A stretch of DNA of 64,000 nt from Ulva prolifera. Lineage: Eukaryota > Chlorophyta > Ulvophyceae > Ulvales > Ulvaceae. Every line of letters starts with the position of its first letter. The stretch's first letter is position 1. The stretch spans positions 2,294,001-2,358,000 of the forward strand of contig CM041196.1 of assembly GCA_023078555.1 (NCBI GenBank), given 5' to 3'. The position numbers and the translations under genes are program-made. Below, one piece after another: positions 1-11,060 of this stretch. Below the pieces are notes generated by a model, which saw only the letters and a program-made list of their open reading frames with translations, was not told where the DNA came from and ran no database searches.

Positions 1-1700
1 GGTGTCTTTTTTGCCTGTAGAGCGCGTGCTTCATTCGGTGCAGCCTCGAAAACCTTGAAGCTTCGAGTCAGATTCTCGTCAAACTCCAGTATCGCAGCAA
101 CATTTCCACACCGATAACAGTAGTTCGGTGCTGACCACACTGTTACCAACTGCAGCATACTGTCTTGTTACATTGCAGTGTTTCCTCAAGGCAATCGTGG
201 ACTAAGTGGTCTGGGTGCATAGTACTCCCTGAAAGCAACAGCCATTGTACGGGCGAGGAAAGCATACAGACTTCATCTGAAACCCTGCAGAGCACCCAGA
301 GCAAGCACTCCAGGACAGATCAAATTGGGTTATACATTAACACGGACAACCAGTTTGGCAGGTGTTGCTGTCTCAATGCTGCCAATCGTGCAGACATGAC
401 ATGACCATACAGAACCAAGAAAGAAGAGAACATGTAAATGAAACATCTGGCCAAATTACTGCATGCGATGTGCGGTTCCTGGCATCGGGATCAGTGGCCA
501 ATTACCGATAAGCAATCGAACCACATAAAGAACATACCATCCTCCACACATCATCGAACACAGGAGCCATGAGAGGCAGCGTATGGAGTCTCACCTGCTC
601 GTTAAACATCCACTTGTAGCCCTCCATGACGAGCTGATGAGCTCGTGCTATCAGACTGATTCGATTCGCCTGGTTGAATGAGGAGCACACGTCCCCGCCG
701 AACAAGAATCCAGCACCACGGGGGCTTATATTCCAGCCTTCGATCTCATCTGGATCGCTCCAAAGTAGATCGCACATTGGGCCATCGTGCGGCACTTCTT
801 TCTTACGATCCAGGAGTCGGATGTTGTCCAGTGTGTCGATGTTCGGACTGAGGCCGCCGTGTACAGCAAACACTGACCCGTTGATGACAGCTGACAAGGA
901 TAGATAGTCGAAGATATCTGTGCAATAGCGCCATACATTTACGGAGCCATACTTGCGTAGGCACTCATCATAGAAGCCATACACTTGCGTAATCTGGCGG
1001 GATTCATGATTGCCACGAATCAGTGTGATCCGGTCTGGATGTTTGACCTGGAGTCAGCAAGCAGCTTAGCCAACTTTGTGTTCAAGTTTGTCTGATGTCA
1101 TGAAACTGTAGATGTCCTGTGGATGCAAGAGATTCGACGCCATTGACCATGTAATTGGATTGATGGGTATCCACCCAACGATCAGAGAACATGCGTGCCA
1201 TTCTGATACAGAACATGCATGACTTGAATGTGAAGGCTTAGCAGTTGGCCCCGTACCTTCAGCGCCAAGAGTAGCAAGAAGGTTTCAACACTGTAGAAGC
1301 CACGATCGACAAAGTCACCCATGAAAAGATAGTTTGTGGACGGACAATCCCCTCCCACTGTGAAAAGCTCCTTCATGTCAAAGAACTGTCCATGGATGTC
1401 ACCACCTGCACGTCATTACTATAAACTAACGTAATCATATAATTTTTGCTTGCACCGGCAAGCTGCATCTGGTCGCACAGGTCAGGATGCACCATGCCAA
1501 GAGGAAAGGGCAATGCAGGCTGGCATGCAGGCGAGCATTCGAGGGCACGCACAAACTGTGACGGGCGCAGATACTTGCTGTACATTGCTTTCTTCCACTA
1601 AGACGTCCAGAGCCAGGTGGCACAGGACCTTGACGTCAGACTCTGAGATTGGTTCACATCGCTTCAGCTGCTCTATCCATTTGTCCAGGTCTCCGCCCAT
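1..1700 (-). CDS. Serine/threonine protein phosphatase 4 catalytic subunit (PP4/PPX), 3' end off the window
   Basis: This is a PPP-family phosphatase that removes phosphate from Ser/Thr residues using a two-metal centre; PP4 works with regulatory subunits in nucleus and cytoplasm, including at centrosomes. I read four exons, 1700-1553, 1405-1257, 1047-595 and 149-1, with donors GTGCGT, GTACGG and GTGAGA. About 299 residues are visible, so only a few C-terminal residues (normally ending near YFL) are missing at the window edge. The metal and catalytic motifs are intact: GDIHG, GDFVDRG and RGNHE. The stretch [14 protein letters not shown] and the [16 protein letters not shown] block fit PP4 better than PP6 or PP2A. 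The start chosen is the Met at 1700, giving [16 protein letters not shown], which aligns with the usual PP4 N-terminus. The third intron is 445 bp. Confidence 0.93.
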
Positions 1701-3423
1701 CGAGGAGGGACGGACGCAGAGCAATTGATCACAGCTGCTCGTCGGTGTATCTGGCTTACCGTGTCCCTGTGGGCATCAACGTGGCCATGGGCCCACAGTC
1801 GACTCTCTGCCGACGGGCACAGTCAGCGGCTCAAAAAAACGAACTGTGATCGAAGCAAAATTGACAAAGCTACCCCCCTTTCACGTCGTTGTATGTACTA
1901 GCGATTTTTCCAAGCCGCGCCTGGCGTCACCTACCGCAAACACAGTGTGTCGACCGAACGTCACAGGATGTGGACTCTATGGACCAGTGCATCGAATGCC
2001 AGGAACATCGCATCGTGTCACTACATACACCAGGAACTTGTACGATGGCGAGAGCACGCGTGCATTGCTTCTTGCCGATGCTGCGAGTGTTGCTGAGCAC
2101 TGGCTGAACTCACAATGTGGCTACCCGGACAGCTCACGAACATGCTGTTGGCTCACAAAACAAGACCTACTCAGCTGACGCAAGACGATCGTGACCGGTA
2201 TGTAGGAGGGGTATTCAATATGAACTCAGAGCCTTTGCTACACAAGGTACAGATTCGGGACATCGGTGTGACCGCAGCGTCCGGCGTGTTCACAAGGCCG
2301 TTCGTGGTTTCTAGCTACTGCGACCTCGACAGCAAATTGCCTTGATTTTATCTGCTGACAGTAATGCCGCACTTCACCGCGCTTCAAGGGTGAACAGTCG
2401 ATCGTGTTCGAGATCGTTTAGTATGTCAGCCGTGTTCACGGATGGTGTGCGCCATCATATGGCACGACACAAGGCACGCATGAAACGCCGTGTGACGCGA
2501 CAACCTCGTCATGGCATGGTGCTTGCTGCAAGCAGAGCAAGCACAGTTGCATCAGAATAGCAGGAGCGCCGCAAGTGGCATCACTGCTGCAGGTACTGTG
2601 CTGCGCAGCCAGCTCAAAGCAGTGTGCTGTGCGTTGCATAGCCCTGACAAACATCGACGCACGAAACGTGCTTGAGCGTGGCCAACAGCAAAACGCGAGT
2701 CTGAAACACGAATTTGCAGTAATGCTGCTTGCACAGCAGAGTGGAGCCACAGAGCAGATGCAACAGAGCACTGGCACCCCCGCGGCTGATGCACCATCCA
2801 AAGCTGACCGTGCATACAGCCAGAGGCTCACTTTTGCATTTACTGCCATGAAATGATGGTAAGACTGAGCCCGCTCCAGCGGATTTTCTTCCGGCAGTTG
2901 AGGTTCATCAAGAGACCTCTGTCAATGAGGTTGTTGAAAGCCTGATGGCGGATGGGATTTACCATTGCGTGGGCATGCCCAGTGGTGGACCCATGCGATC
3001 TATCAACATCGATTGGTTATGTCGCCAGTCTACTGATTCTAACCTAAAATTTTATTGGTTGTCACAGCCATCTAAGCCACCTGGCCATGCCAATATGCAG
3101 GTCGCTGCATGTTTGCCTCTGCGTGCTGACCGCACTCAGCCTCCTCATCAAATCTCTCCACAGCACACCCCTGCCACACCTGCAGTGTCTTGAAACGCCG
3201 ACCTCACTGTCTATACACGGGCAGCGCCCCGTCAATGGAAAACCTGCTCGCTGTCCACACTGTCTACCGGCACCGCCCTCTGCAGACATCGCCAAACTCA
3301 CACGCAGCCATGAAAGCAGCCATGCGGGCTGTTGGCAAATCGGACTCACAGCACCCTCCTCGTAAAAACAGCGATCACTGACGATGACCCTGGACCTGCA
3401 ACCTGCCTCGCACTGAGCCACGG
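1701..3423. other. Unassigned interval between PP4 and the sulfurase gene
   Basis: No protein family was recognised. The plus strand carries protein-like open stretches around 2575-2856 and 2880-3110 (the latter open without ATG), with AT-richer codons than the confident exons and an in-frame stop between them. They could be exons of an unknown gene or decayed mobile-element coding sequence. The PP4 promoter should lie at the left end, but no clear TATA element was seen. Confidence 0.4.
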
Positions 3424-6400
3424 TCACAGCGACTCCGCAGCGCGGTCTATGTACGTCTTCTCCATAAACTGGCAGAACGTCTCTACATCCTCAAACGTGC
3501 TCATGTAGCCCAGGGACACCCGCACGCTCCCCAGCGGCTTCTTCACCCACTTCATCGCCACCTCGGCGGGGTGGCCGAGCTGCGGGGCGCTCCCCGAGAG
3601 CGCCGGAAGGATATCTGCGTCGGAGATGATGCCGGGGTCGGAGGTGACGGGTCGGCGGACCTCGATAAAGTCAACCTCGTCACCGCAGCCCTCCTTCTCG
3701 CCGGCCAGCTCCTCCACCTCCGCCTCCAGCAGCCCGACGTCGCGGTATGCGGCGCCAGGGTTGCAGTGGATACCTGCACAGGCAGGCGTGCTCGCGTCAG
3801 GGTGTGATCACCTGCCTCACCACACATCTGCAGCCCTCACCCAGGCCGCAGCACTGTCGTCTCTCCTGTTCACATGCCGAGATCTGGGTTTCGGAGTTCT
3901 TGATATGGACATGGCTACGTGATCACGCATACCTGAAGAGGACATTGACACCTCCGAATTAACGGGACCACACATGCCGTATTGAGCGCACGCTGAGCGG
4001 TAAAGCGCCAGCTGGGGGGGGTTTGAGACACAGTTCGGCCTGGGCAGGTGCTTTTGGCACCTCGGCACGCACAGACCGGCCCCGTGGCAGCGCAGTTGCA
4101 GCCTGCGCAGACCTCGTATCCCATAGGTCAGTCAGCTCGCACAAGAACAAACGCACACAGTAGTACCTCATCTCTCATTCGGTTCAACCCCGCACGACTG
4201 TGAAGAAAGCACGGCAGCGGCCCTGCCCTCGGCATCACTCTTATCGTGACATGCCTCACTTTGCTCACTCCCGCCATTCCACGCAGCCCGAGCACACAGC
4301 ACGCACAGCACACAAAGCTTTCCAGGTGGTTTGCCCCTTCAGCGTGTGGCCCCATTCATTCGGAGCAGTCAACGTCCTCTTGAGGATAAGGCTCAGTACA
4401 TCCAGTCTACTGTACTCTATGTGACACACAGCCTGTGAAGTTCCCACCTGTGCGGATGTGGAAGCCGGCGTCTGCAGCCTCCTTCTCAATCAGGCGGTAG
4501 CTGACCACGGCGCCCTCCGCATCGAGCACCTCAAAGTTGACGATCCCGCCCTGTACGGCCTCCGGCGCGGGGTGGCGGTGCTTGCCAAAGATCTGCACCA
4601 GCGGCGCGCCGTTCGCGTGGCGCATGCCGTCGAGGCGGCGGAAGAGGTGGCGCGTGAGGGCGTGCACGTGCGCCTGGATCGCGGGCACGCCGCCGAGGCC
4701 GTCGGTGAAGGCGAAGACGTGCTTCAGGGCCGCGATGTCGAGGAAGGCCACCGTGCCGTCCTCGAGCTTGTCGGAGGGCTTGCACTTGAGGACGTGGAAG
4801 TTGTCGGAGGAGGTGGCGAGCGCGACGGTGCCTCCGCCCCAGAAGACCTTGTCCATCAGCTCCACGCTCTCCGTGCGAACCTGCAGCCGCAAGTCAGGTA
4901 TGCATGAGCTCATGCGCGGTGGCTTTTGCCGTGGATATCACTTGCTGCTTTCACTGGCTGACAGTACGGCTCGTGCGGGCATGCATCTGTTGCGCGGCTG
5001 GACACATGTAGCATCACACAGGTTTCTGATCCATTGTGACTCAGCCGCCTTGGGGGGCTTAAAGTCATTGCAGCAGCATGGGGCTCCATGTGGGAACATG
5101 TGGGAACCAGGGCTCTACAGACCGACCGGGAGCATGTGGGAACCAGGGCTCTACAGACCGATCGGTTTGCCGATGCTTTTTGAAAAAGCAAAATACCGAT
5201 GGCTCGCTTCGTTCGCCGCGAACAAAGCGAGCCGTCGGTATGCTGCTTTTGCAGCAGGCAGCAGTGGTGAAAAGTGGCAGCAGCGCACCAGGAGGGCGCC
5301 GAGGCCGGTCGGGTAGCCAAACATCTTGTAGAAGGAGATGCTGACAAAGTCGGCGGGGAACTGCGTGAGGTCGAGCGGCTGCGTTGGCACAAACGCGGCC
5401 GCGTCCAGCATCACCTTCCACTCGTGCGCCTCCGTCGACATGGCCTGCACATGGCGGCGGGACTCTCACCGCGGCGCGCTGCTGCATGCCAGTTGTGCAC
5501 GAGGCACCTGTGGTCTCACGGCCGAAGCACAATGCGGCCACAGGCATTGATGTCAACATCCACCCACCGCATCCACCTCCTCTGAGGAGGATCTTGTACC
5601 CATGCATGCTGCACACACCAGCCATGGGCAGAGCACCCGCGCTTGTGCATCCCGCATTCCCCGGCACTTGTTGTCGTGTGCACCGCACAGTTACAGCAGT
5701 CAGGCTACGCCAGAGGTGACTCGATCCGCATGCACACATCAATCTACGTCCTGAAGAAATCCACAGGCTGAATGGAGACACGCGGTTGCTGCGGTGTTGC
5801 CTGTTCGTGTGGATTCACCTGCCTCCCTGTCCCCGTGTAACACAGCGCACCATTAGACGCAGAGAACTGATGTGTTGTGAGTCTGAGCGCACCTGGATCT
5901 CCTTGATCCAGCGCAGCGGGTACTTCACGCCGGAGAAGTTCTCCTCGGCGGGGAACGCAAACAGGCTGAACGTCGGGGCGTCCGGGGTGCCGTCGCGGGG
6001 ATGCACGAAGTGGTTGCTCTCCTTGTGGCCGCTGATCCAGTCCTCCACCCACTCCTCCTCGACCGCCTGGAAGCGGCCGCCCGCCTGCAGCGCGTACTCG
6101 CGCACGCCCAGCACCGAGTTGTGGTTCTCGCGGGTGTACCTGCAGCACCACCGTGCGTTGCGGCCTGTTACACTTGGGTGCCGCGGCTAGCGTACATAAC
6201 ATAAGTGTCATGCCTGCGACCCCTGCGGTGCTACGTGCCTCTCCAACTGAGTCGGTGGGTCGGTGCACGCATGCATGCCTCCACAGCGGACGCTCAAGAC
6301 CAGGCGAAGCCCAGGAAAGCATAGGTGCTTCACGCTACGAAAACGAGTCCACAATCAACGACACCGTGAGTGGTGTGCGTTGTGGGAGGCAACACGGACG

Positions 6401-8280
6401 CAATGCTCCACGCCAACGCATCTCGTCGCCTGCCTGGATGCCGCTGCATCAGGGCCAGCAGCAATCACGACACATTGCAACTTAGCCTCAGTACATAGCA
6501 TCCGTGTCACCTGCGCACTGCAGGCGCACACACAGGGCAGAGTGGAGAGCACCGACTCACATGAGAGCAGGCCAGCGCATTGCATATCACCAGAAAAGTT
6601 GACAAATCAGCAAACATCACCCGGCAATGCCGCCACCGGGTACACTCGATCCAGTGACCCAGCAAACACATGGGGCCGGGTGGGCAGGGGAGTGGCACCT
6701 GAAGACACTGGAGTCGGTCCAGGGGAACGCCTCGCCCGTGAGCTGCAGCGCGCCCGTGGCGCTCTTCGTGAAGACGACCTGGTACTCGGCAGGGTCGGCG
6801 TTGAAGAACTTCAGGACGAGCTCCCGCACGGCGTCGATGCGCTCTGAGGACCGCGTCGACGACGGGTTGGCGGAGTGCGGGTTGCCAAACACATTCGTCT
6901 GCAGCAGGGGAAGTGATTGTTGATGTATCTCATGGACTGCATGAGGCGCCCAGTGCCTTGTGGGCGGAAGTGTGGCTACGTGTGCACCAGCACGGTGCAC
7001 CTCCCATTCCACGACATGAAACGGCCGCGTGCAAATACAGCTCCAGCTCACATGGGCAGCACAAATGCCTGCGAGCGCGGACTAGCACTTTCCAGGCGAA
7101 GTACGTATCTACGGGTTCCCGATCCCCCACCCTACGAATGCACAGCCGCACCGCGCGTACGCTCCGCTGCCACAGTTCAGGTTGCTCGTACGCTGTGCTG
7201 CGAAAGCAATCTGCCTGCTGCCACAGTTCAGATTGCCCCGCACGTGCATGGCGGCCCTGTGCATCAGAGGGCAGCAGGCTGCAGCATAGAAGCGCCCGGG
7301 ACAGCCGTGTAAAGTAAAGTAAAGTAAATCTAAATTTACTGAGCCGTATCCTATTGTACATTGACAACTCCGAATCAACGGGACCACATATGCCGAAGGG
7401 GTAAAGGGCCGTGTTGACCCTCAGGCGCCTCCTGACCGGCAGCCTGCAGCCCCTGGCAGGGCCTCTTTGTGGCAGCCCCCCCCATGAGCTCATGCACCCT
7501 GAACGTGTTTACAGCGCATCACCCGACATGGCAAAGCCAGCTGGGTGAGCTTATGCCCCCCCGGAATCCAGTGGAGTAGTGGTCATGTTGCCACCCTGAT
7601 CCTTCGATCAGTACAATCTTTCAGCTTCCACAGGGCTGCAGCGTAAACAGGCGAGGCGGGCAGGTACTAGCAGGCGCACTTCAGCCCGCTGCTGCAGGTC
7701 TTCGAGCAAAGGCAGTTGCGGGCAGTGTGTTGGGTCACATTGCAGCATTTCAAGGGCTGACGTCCAGGAGTAGATCTAAGTGCCGAGCTAAAGGTGGCAA
7801 CCCCGGAGGAACAGTTGCCTACTAATGAGGATGCATGTACAGTTCTACTGGAGTGGCAGCCAACACGCGCCACACAAAGCAGTCAGGGTTATCCTCCTAT
7901 ATCATCAGGCCCGACGGCCTAGCAGTGGTGGAGGGCACACCTGCAGGTCCTCGAAGATGCAGTTGAGGGCGCTGCTGCAGTAGAGGGCGGAGCCGGTGTA
8001 GTCGAGGTAGTGCTCGTCCGGGCGCATGCGGCAGCCGACCTCGTCCCGGTACAGCGCATCGATGCGCCCCCCGTAGCCATACGTGTCCCCCCACTCCTGC
8101 AGGAACGCCGCCTTGGCCGCCGCGACGCTGCCGGCAGCGGCAGTGGGCGACGCTGTGACGGGCGAGGCCGGCGTGAGCGGCGCGACGGCGGTTGTCGCGG
8201 CGTCGCGAGCAAACGGAGGGCGCTCTGGGCTGAGGCTGGGAGCGGGGCTGGCGCTGGGGCTGGGAGCGGGCGGCTTGGAG
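3424..8280 (-). CDS. Molybdenum cofactor sulfurase, NifS-like (class V aminotransferase) domain only
   Basis: Mo-cofactor sulfurases use PLP to take sulfur from cysteine and pass it to the Mo cofactor of xanthine dehydrogenase and aldehyde oxidase. Six exons are read: 8280-7941, 6898-6699, 6139-5893, 5444-5289, 4880-4448 and 3773-3424. Recognisable blocks are the N-terminal [10 protein letters not shown], then NVFGNPHS, the RENHNSVLG active-site block, the PLP-lysine block [22 protein letters not shown], and the C-terminal [13 protein letters not shown]. The cysteine loop reads [11 protein letters not shown], so only the middle one of the three cysteines seen in plant ABA3 (RTGCFCNPGAC) is kept; from family knowledge that middle residue carries the persulfide. 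The protein stops soon after the NifS domain, with no MOSC domain. About 574 residues are visible. The acceptor at 8281 implies an upstream first exon that I could not place. Introns hold several repeats. Confidence 0.87.
3932..4386. repeat. Intronic element with roughly 40 bp inverted termini (MITE-like)
   Basis: The left end at 3932-3971 and the right end at 4345-4386 read as reverse complements with about 33 of 40 positions matching; both share the core CTCCGAAT. The element lies wholly inside the last intron of the sulfurase gene (4447-3774). It has no evident coding capacity, which fits a non-autonomous DNA element. A third related end is at 7348-7396. Confidence 0.6.
5097..5165. repeat. 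Two-copy 33 bp tandem repeat
   Basis: Two copies of a 33 bp unit beginning CATGTGGGAACC occur at 5097-5129 and 5133-5165 and differ at one position. They lie in the sulfurase intron 5288-4881, immediately beside the hairpin at 5175-5255. Confidence 0.85.
5175..5255. repeat. Long intronic hairpin
   Basis: Arms at 5194-5215 and 5219-5240 are reverse complements at 20 of 22 positions with a 3-nt loop. Looser pairing continues outward through A/T-rich flanks, and the left flank carries its own small hairpin (GCTTTTTGAAAAAGC). It sits within a sulfurase intron. Confidence 0.75.
7348..7396 (+). repeat. Single copy of the 3932-4386 element terminus
   Basis: The sequence repeats the terminal motif of the intronic element at 3932 (ACATTGACAACTCCGAATC, then ACGGGACCAC). 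It lies in the first sulfurase intron read here (7940-6899). No inverted partner was found nearby, so it is probably a truncated or solo copy. Confidence 0.6.
7723..7770 (+). repeat. Divergent copy of repeat family B
   Basis: It contains the family signature GTTGGGTCAC followed by TTGCAGCATTT and GGGCTG, shared with the copies at 18874-18976 and 61975-62076. It is intronic, like the others. The right terminus is not recognisable here. Confidence 0.55.
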
Positions 8281-8984
8281 CTGCAGAGGTGGGGGGGGTC
8301 GTGAGCATGGGGGATGCAGGGTGTCTATTGGTGCGGGGCTACCGGTGAGCAGACACGCAGCGGGACGATCTTGTGTGATTCGTGTTCAGTGGTGGCGGTA
8401 AGGCCGAGGCAGTGTTGCCAGGTGGCGGGGTTGTGTGTTTGCAGTGCACCCAAGCCGGCAGAGGCGTGTTGCAGGTGGTGGTAGCAGTTGGATTGAACAA
8501 GCAGCGGCCACATGGCGACTACCGTGATTTGGGGTAATCGTTGGTGTATAATGGGTATCAGGCCTGCCTCTTGCCGCTGTGTGTGCAGGAGTTGTCGTTG
8601 GGGCTGGACGTGTGTATTGCTAGCTGTGTACCGTCTGAGGTAGAAAAGTGCACTGGTTGTTGCTGGTTACATGACAGCCACGGACAGAGACGACATGATT
8701 CGGCCTTGCCAAAGTATTCCTGGCTGTGCCCATGGAGATGTTGGCGTGATGTGGCGGACCAGACTGAGTAGTGAAATGCCAAGCAGCAGATGAGCCATGC
8801 AACATGCCAGGTCAACAGAGCAATGCCACATCAAAGGAGTGTTGCACGTGGCCAGGGCAGGTGCCTTGCTGACCTGCCTTATCATTTGCCTTGATCGATG
8901 CCTTCAGATCGTGGGAAGAGGCTGTGTTGATGGCGATGGCCTGTGTGATCAAGTCCATCTGCTGTGTTCAGCACGATGCAATGA
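8281..8984. other. Sulfurase upstream region and thioredoxin 3' region
   Basis: The unplaced first exon of the minus-strand sulfurase should lie in or just beyond this interval. No convincing initiator exon was seen, and no other gene was recognised. Confidence 0.4.
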
Positions 8985-10138
8985 TCAACCTGTGCCTCTA
9001 TGGTCACAACAGGACGGTAAGGACAAGCGGACAGCAGAAGCGTGCAAGGATGAATCACACTTCACGCCTGCTGAGGCCATTAACTTTTCAAATAGCCCGC
9101 CCGTGGACTTTGCGAGCTCTTTGGCTTCCTCTTTGGCCTGCCGTCGCTCTGGGGAGGGGTCCTTGTCTAGCACCACAACAGAGCCATTTGGGTCCAGCTT
9201 GAAGAACTTGTCAGGATGATCCAGCATCTTGAGTATGTTCTTCTTGAGAACCTTCAGCTTCGAGGGAACCGCTTGGCTGGAAAGCAGCTGACCGTAGCCA
9301 GGTCTGAACAGAGATACTTGTGGCAGAACTTTGACGCCATATTTCTTGGACATGGCCTTGTTGCCGTCAACGCAAACCTGCATCCCGATAGCATGTTAAG
9401 AACAGTTGCCAAAACACTGTGGCCCACACGGCCAGGAGATATGCGCGCCTTAATGAACTTGACTTGCCGATCGAAAGGCTCCAACGCGGCAATTCGGCTC
9501 AGCTCCGGGAACGCTCGTTGGCAGCCGTGGCACCATGTCGCGTACCAGTCTGCAATAAATTCGCAGTATTTATACAAAGAGGTGTGGCATGAGAACTGCA
9601 GTACAGGCATCCGCACCGGCCATCGTTACGTACCAACCAGGACTAGGTCGTATTTGTGATCGTTTATCGCCTCAACGAAGGCGTCTTCCGTTGTCACTTC
9701 CACCCAAAGATGGGGATATGCCTTCCACCATGCTTTGGTCTCAGCAGGAGGGGCCGCTACGGCTTGAGCTGATACGTTTCGCGCTCGGTTTGTAGTACTG
9801 GACCTCTCACACCCGCTTCCGCTGACGCTACACAAACCAGGATCATCATCCGCAGATCGCCAATTCCGCTGCGCAGAATTCCATAAAAGAGGAGTTCGTG
9901 GCACAAAGCGGGCAGCATGCACCAAGCCTGGAGACATCGCCCCGGCCGGTGACACGCTTGTGAGCATAACTAGGAAAGCTAACGATGCAGCACTGGCCAC
10001 GAAACAAAGAAGAAGTAGACACTGTATTCGTCGCTGGCGTCTATAACACATGGCTGCATGCTTCATCGTGCGCGACCATTGGCTAGAGGCGTGTATCATG
10101 TACCGAGCTCCTGCATGCGAGACAGCTGCATTCTCCAT
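8985..10138 (-). CDS. Atypical plastid-type thioredoxin (ACHT/TRXL2-like) with WCHGC active site
   Basis: A thioredoxin-fold protein of about 332 residues, likely a thiol-disulfide oxidoreductase. Exons read: 10138-9634, 9549-9449 and 9377-8985. The active site is WCHGC at about residues 174-178, not the usual WCGPC. The cis-Pro segment VLPQVSLFRPG and a lysine-rich region after the fold resemble the ACHT/TRXL2 class. The N-terminus has an Arg-rich start, a strong hydrophobic segment (LLLLCFVASAASLAF) and then an S/R-rich stretch with ARFVPRTP, a layout typical of signal-plus-transit leaders of complex plastids. The second intron needs a GC donor (AAG|GCGCGC) to give the family-typical spacing between FIK and VCVDGNK; the GT alternative would insert about five residues. 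Several Mets precede the hydrophobic segment, so the exact start is uncertain. Confidence 0.78.
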
Positions 10139-10543
10139 TCATGAGTGCGAATGTTGGCAGTCGGTGATTTCCCGAAACACTATACACACCGTGATGCCAC
10201 ATGCCATCTGTGTTTTCATGTTGAGGTTCCAATGGATTGGAATGCGGAATGCCCGCGCGCATTGCACGAATGGATAATTCGCAATCACCGACAGACTCAG
10301 CTCGCGCGAATTGTGGCGGAAGATGTACTCCGGAATGCATGTAATGCCGGATTGAACATCAATCAACATCTCTTGATGGCCATATTCCGCAAGCATGCAT
10401 AAATGACCGCGTGATTTTGAACGCCGGCGCGCCACGGCAAACACAGCCGCTTCACGAGTCCTCAGCCTGGCGCCAAAGACAGGCGGCCCGGGACATGACT
10501 CTGTGAGTAGATAAATACATGGGGCAGAGTATGTACACGTTCG

Positions 10544-11060
10544 CTACCAGTTCACCGCTTGCAGATCCACCGTTCCGGCGCGCCAGCTCGAGTAGATCTG
10601 GATACTAGAGATCCGCCGGCGACGCTTCGCTTCCAATGTCCGCTTCACCAAAGCGGGCAAACAGTCCAGCCCAGCGCCTCCGTACATTGCAAACAGCGAG
10701 ATGGAGGTCCTCACTGTAACGACCCCCCCCCCCCCCTCCCCCCCCCTGCTCAAGCTTGAGCAGTGGGGGTGACAAACAGGAGGCCATGGCGACGGTAAAG
10801 GACACACTCTGCACTTGCCTACCACATCGAGCAGCAGCGGCTCTCAGATAGTTAGCGAAGCAGCCACGCGAATGATAGGGCATCCAGCTGCTCAGTGGTG
10901 CGGACATATGGTCTGCCACGCACTGCCCGCAGTGCTGCGTAATCCATCAGACAGAAATGAATGTTCTGCTTGTTGTGTGCAACCAGAGGCTGCATAGCAC
11001 GCACATGGTCGTTGCAGTACAATATCCGGCTTTCGAGAACTCGTACCACAACAACTTTGC
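10544..11060 (-). CDS. Candidate two-exon 3' end of an unidentified protein
   Basis: Two minus-strand blocks can be joined in frame: about 11060-10920 (donor GTGGCA, phase 1) and 10713-10544 ending in TAG. The second block has the GC-rich third positions typical of confident exons here and encodes a basic patch, EAKRRRRISS. The first contains HFCLMDYAALRAV. I recognise no family. The 5' end is not located and the boundaries are tentative; it could also be chance open sequence. Confidence 0.3.
10722..10763. repeat. C tract followed by a perfect 18 bp palindrome
   Basis: A plus-strand run of C with one T (10722-10746) adjoins the perfect palindrome CTGCTCAAGCTTGAGCAG at 10746-10763, which is followed by TGGGGG, so the inverted symmetry partly extends into the flanks. 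Confidence 0.85.

Noticed and set aside
9430-9446. ATATCTCCT after a thioredoxin exon as a possible U12 AT-AC donor
   Set aside because: The matching acceptor would need to end in AC, but the following exon begins after GCAG; a GC-AG junction fits the protein better.
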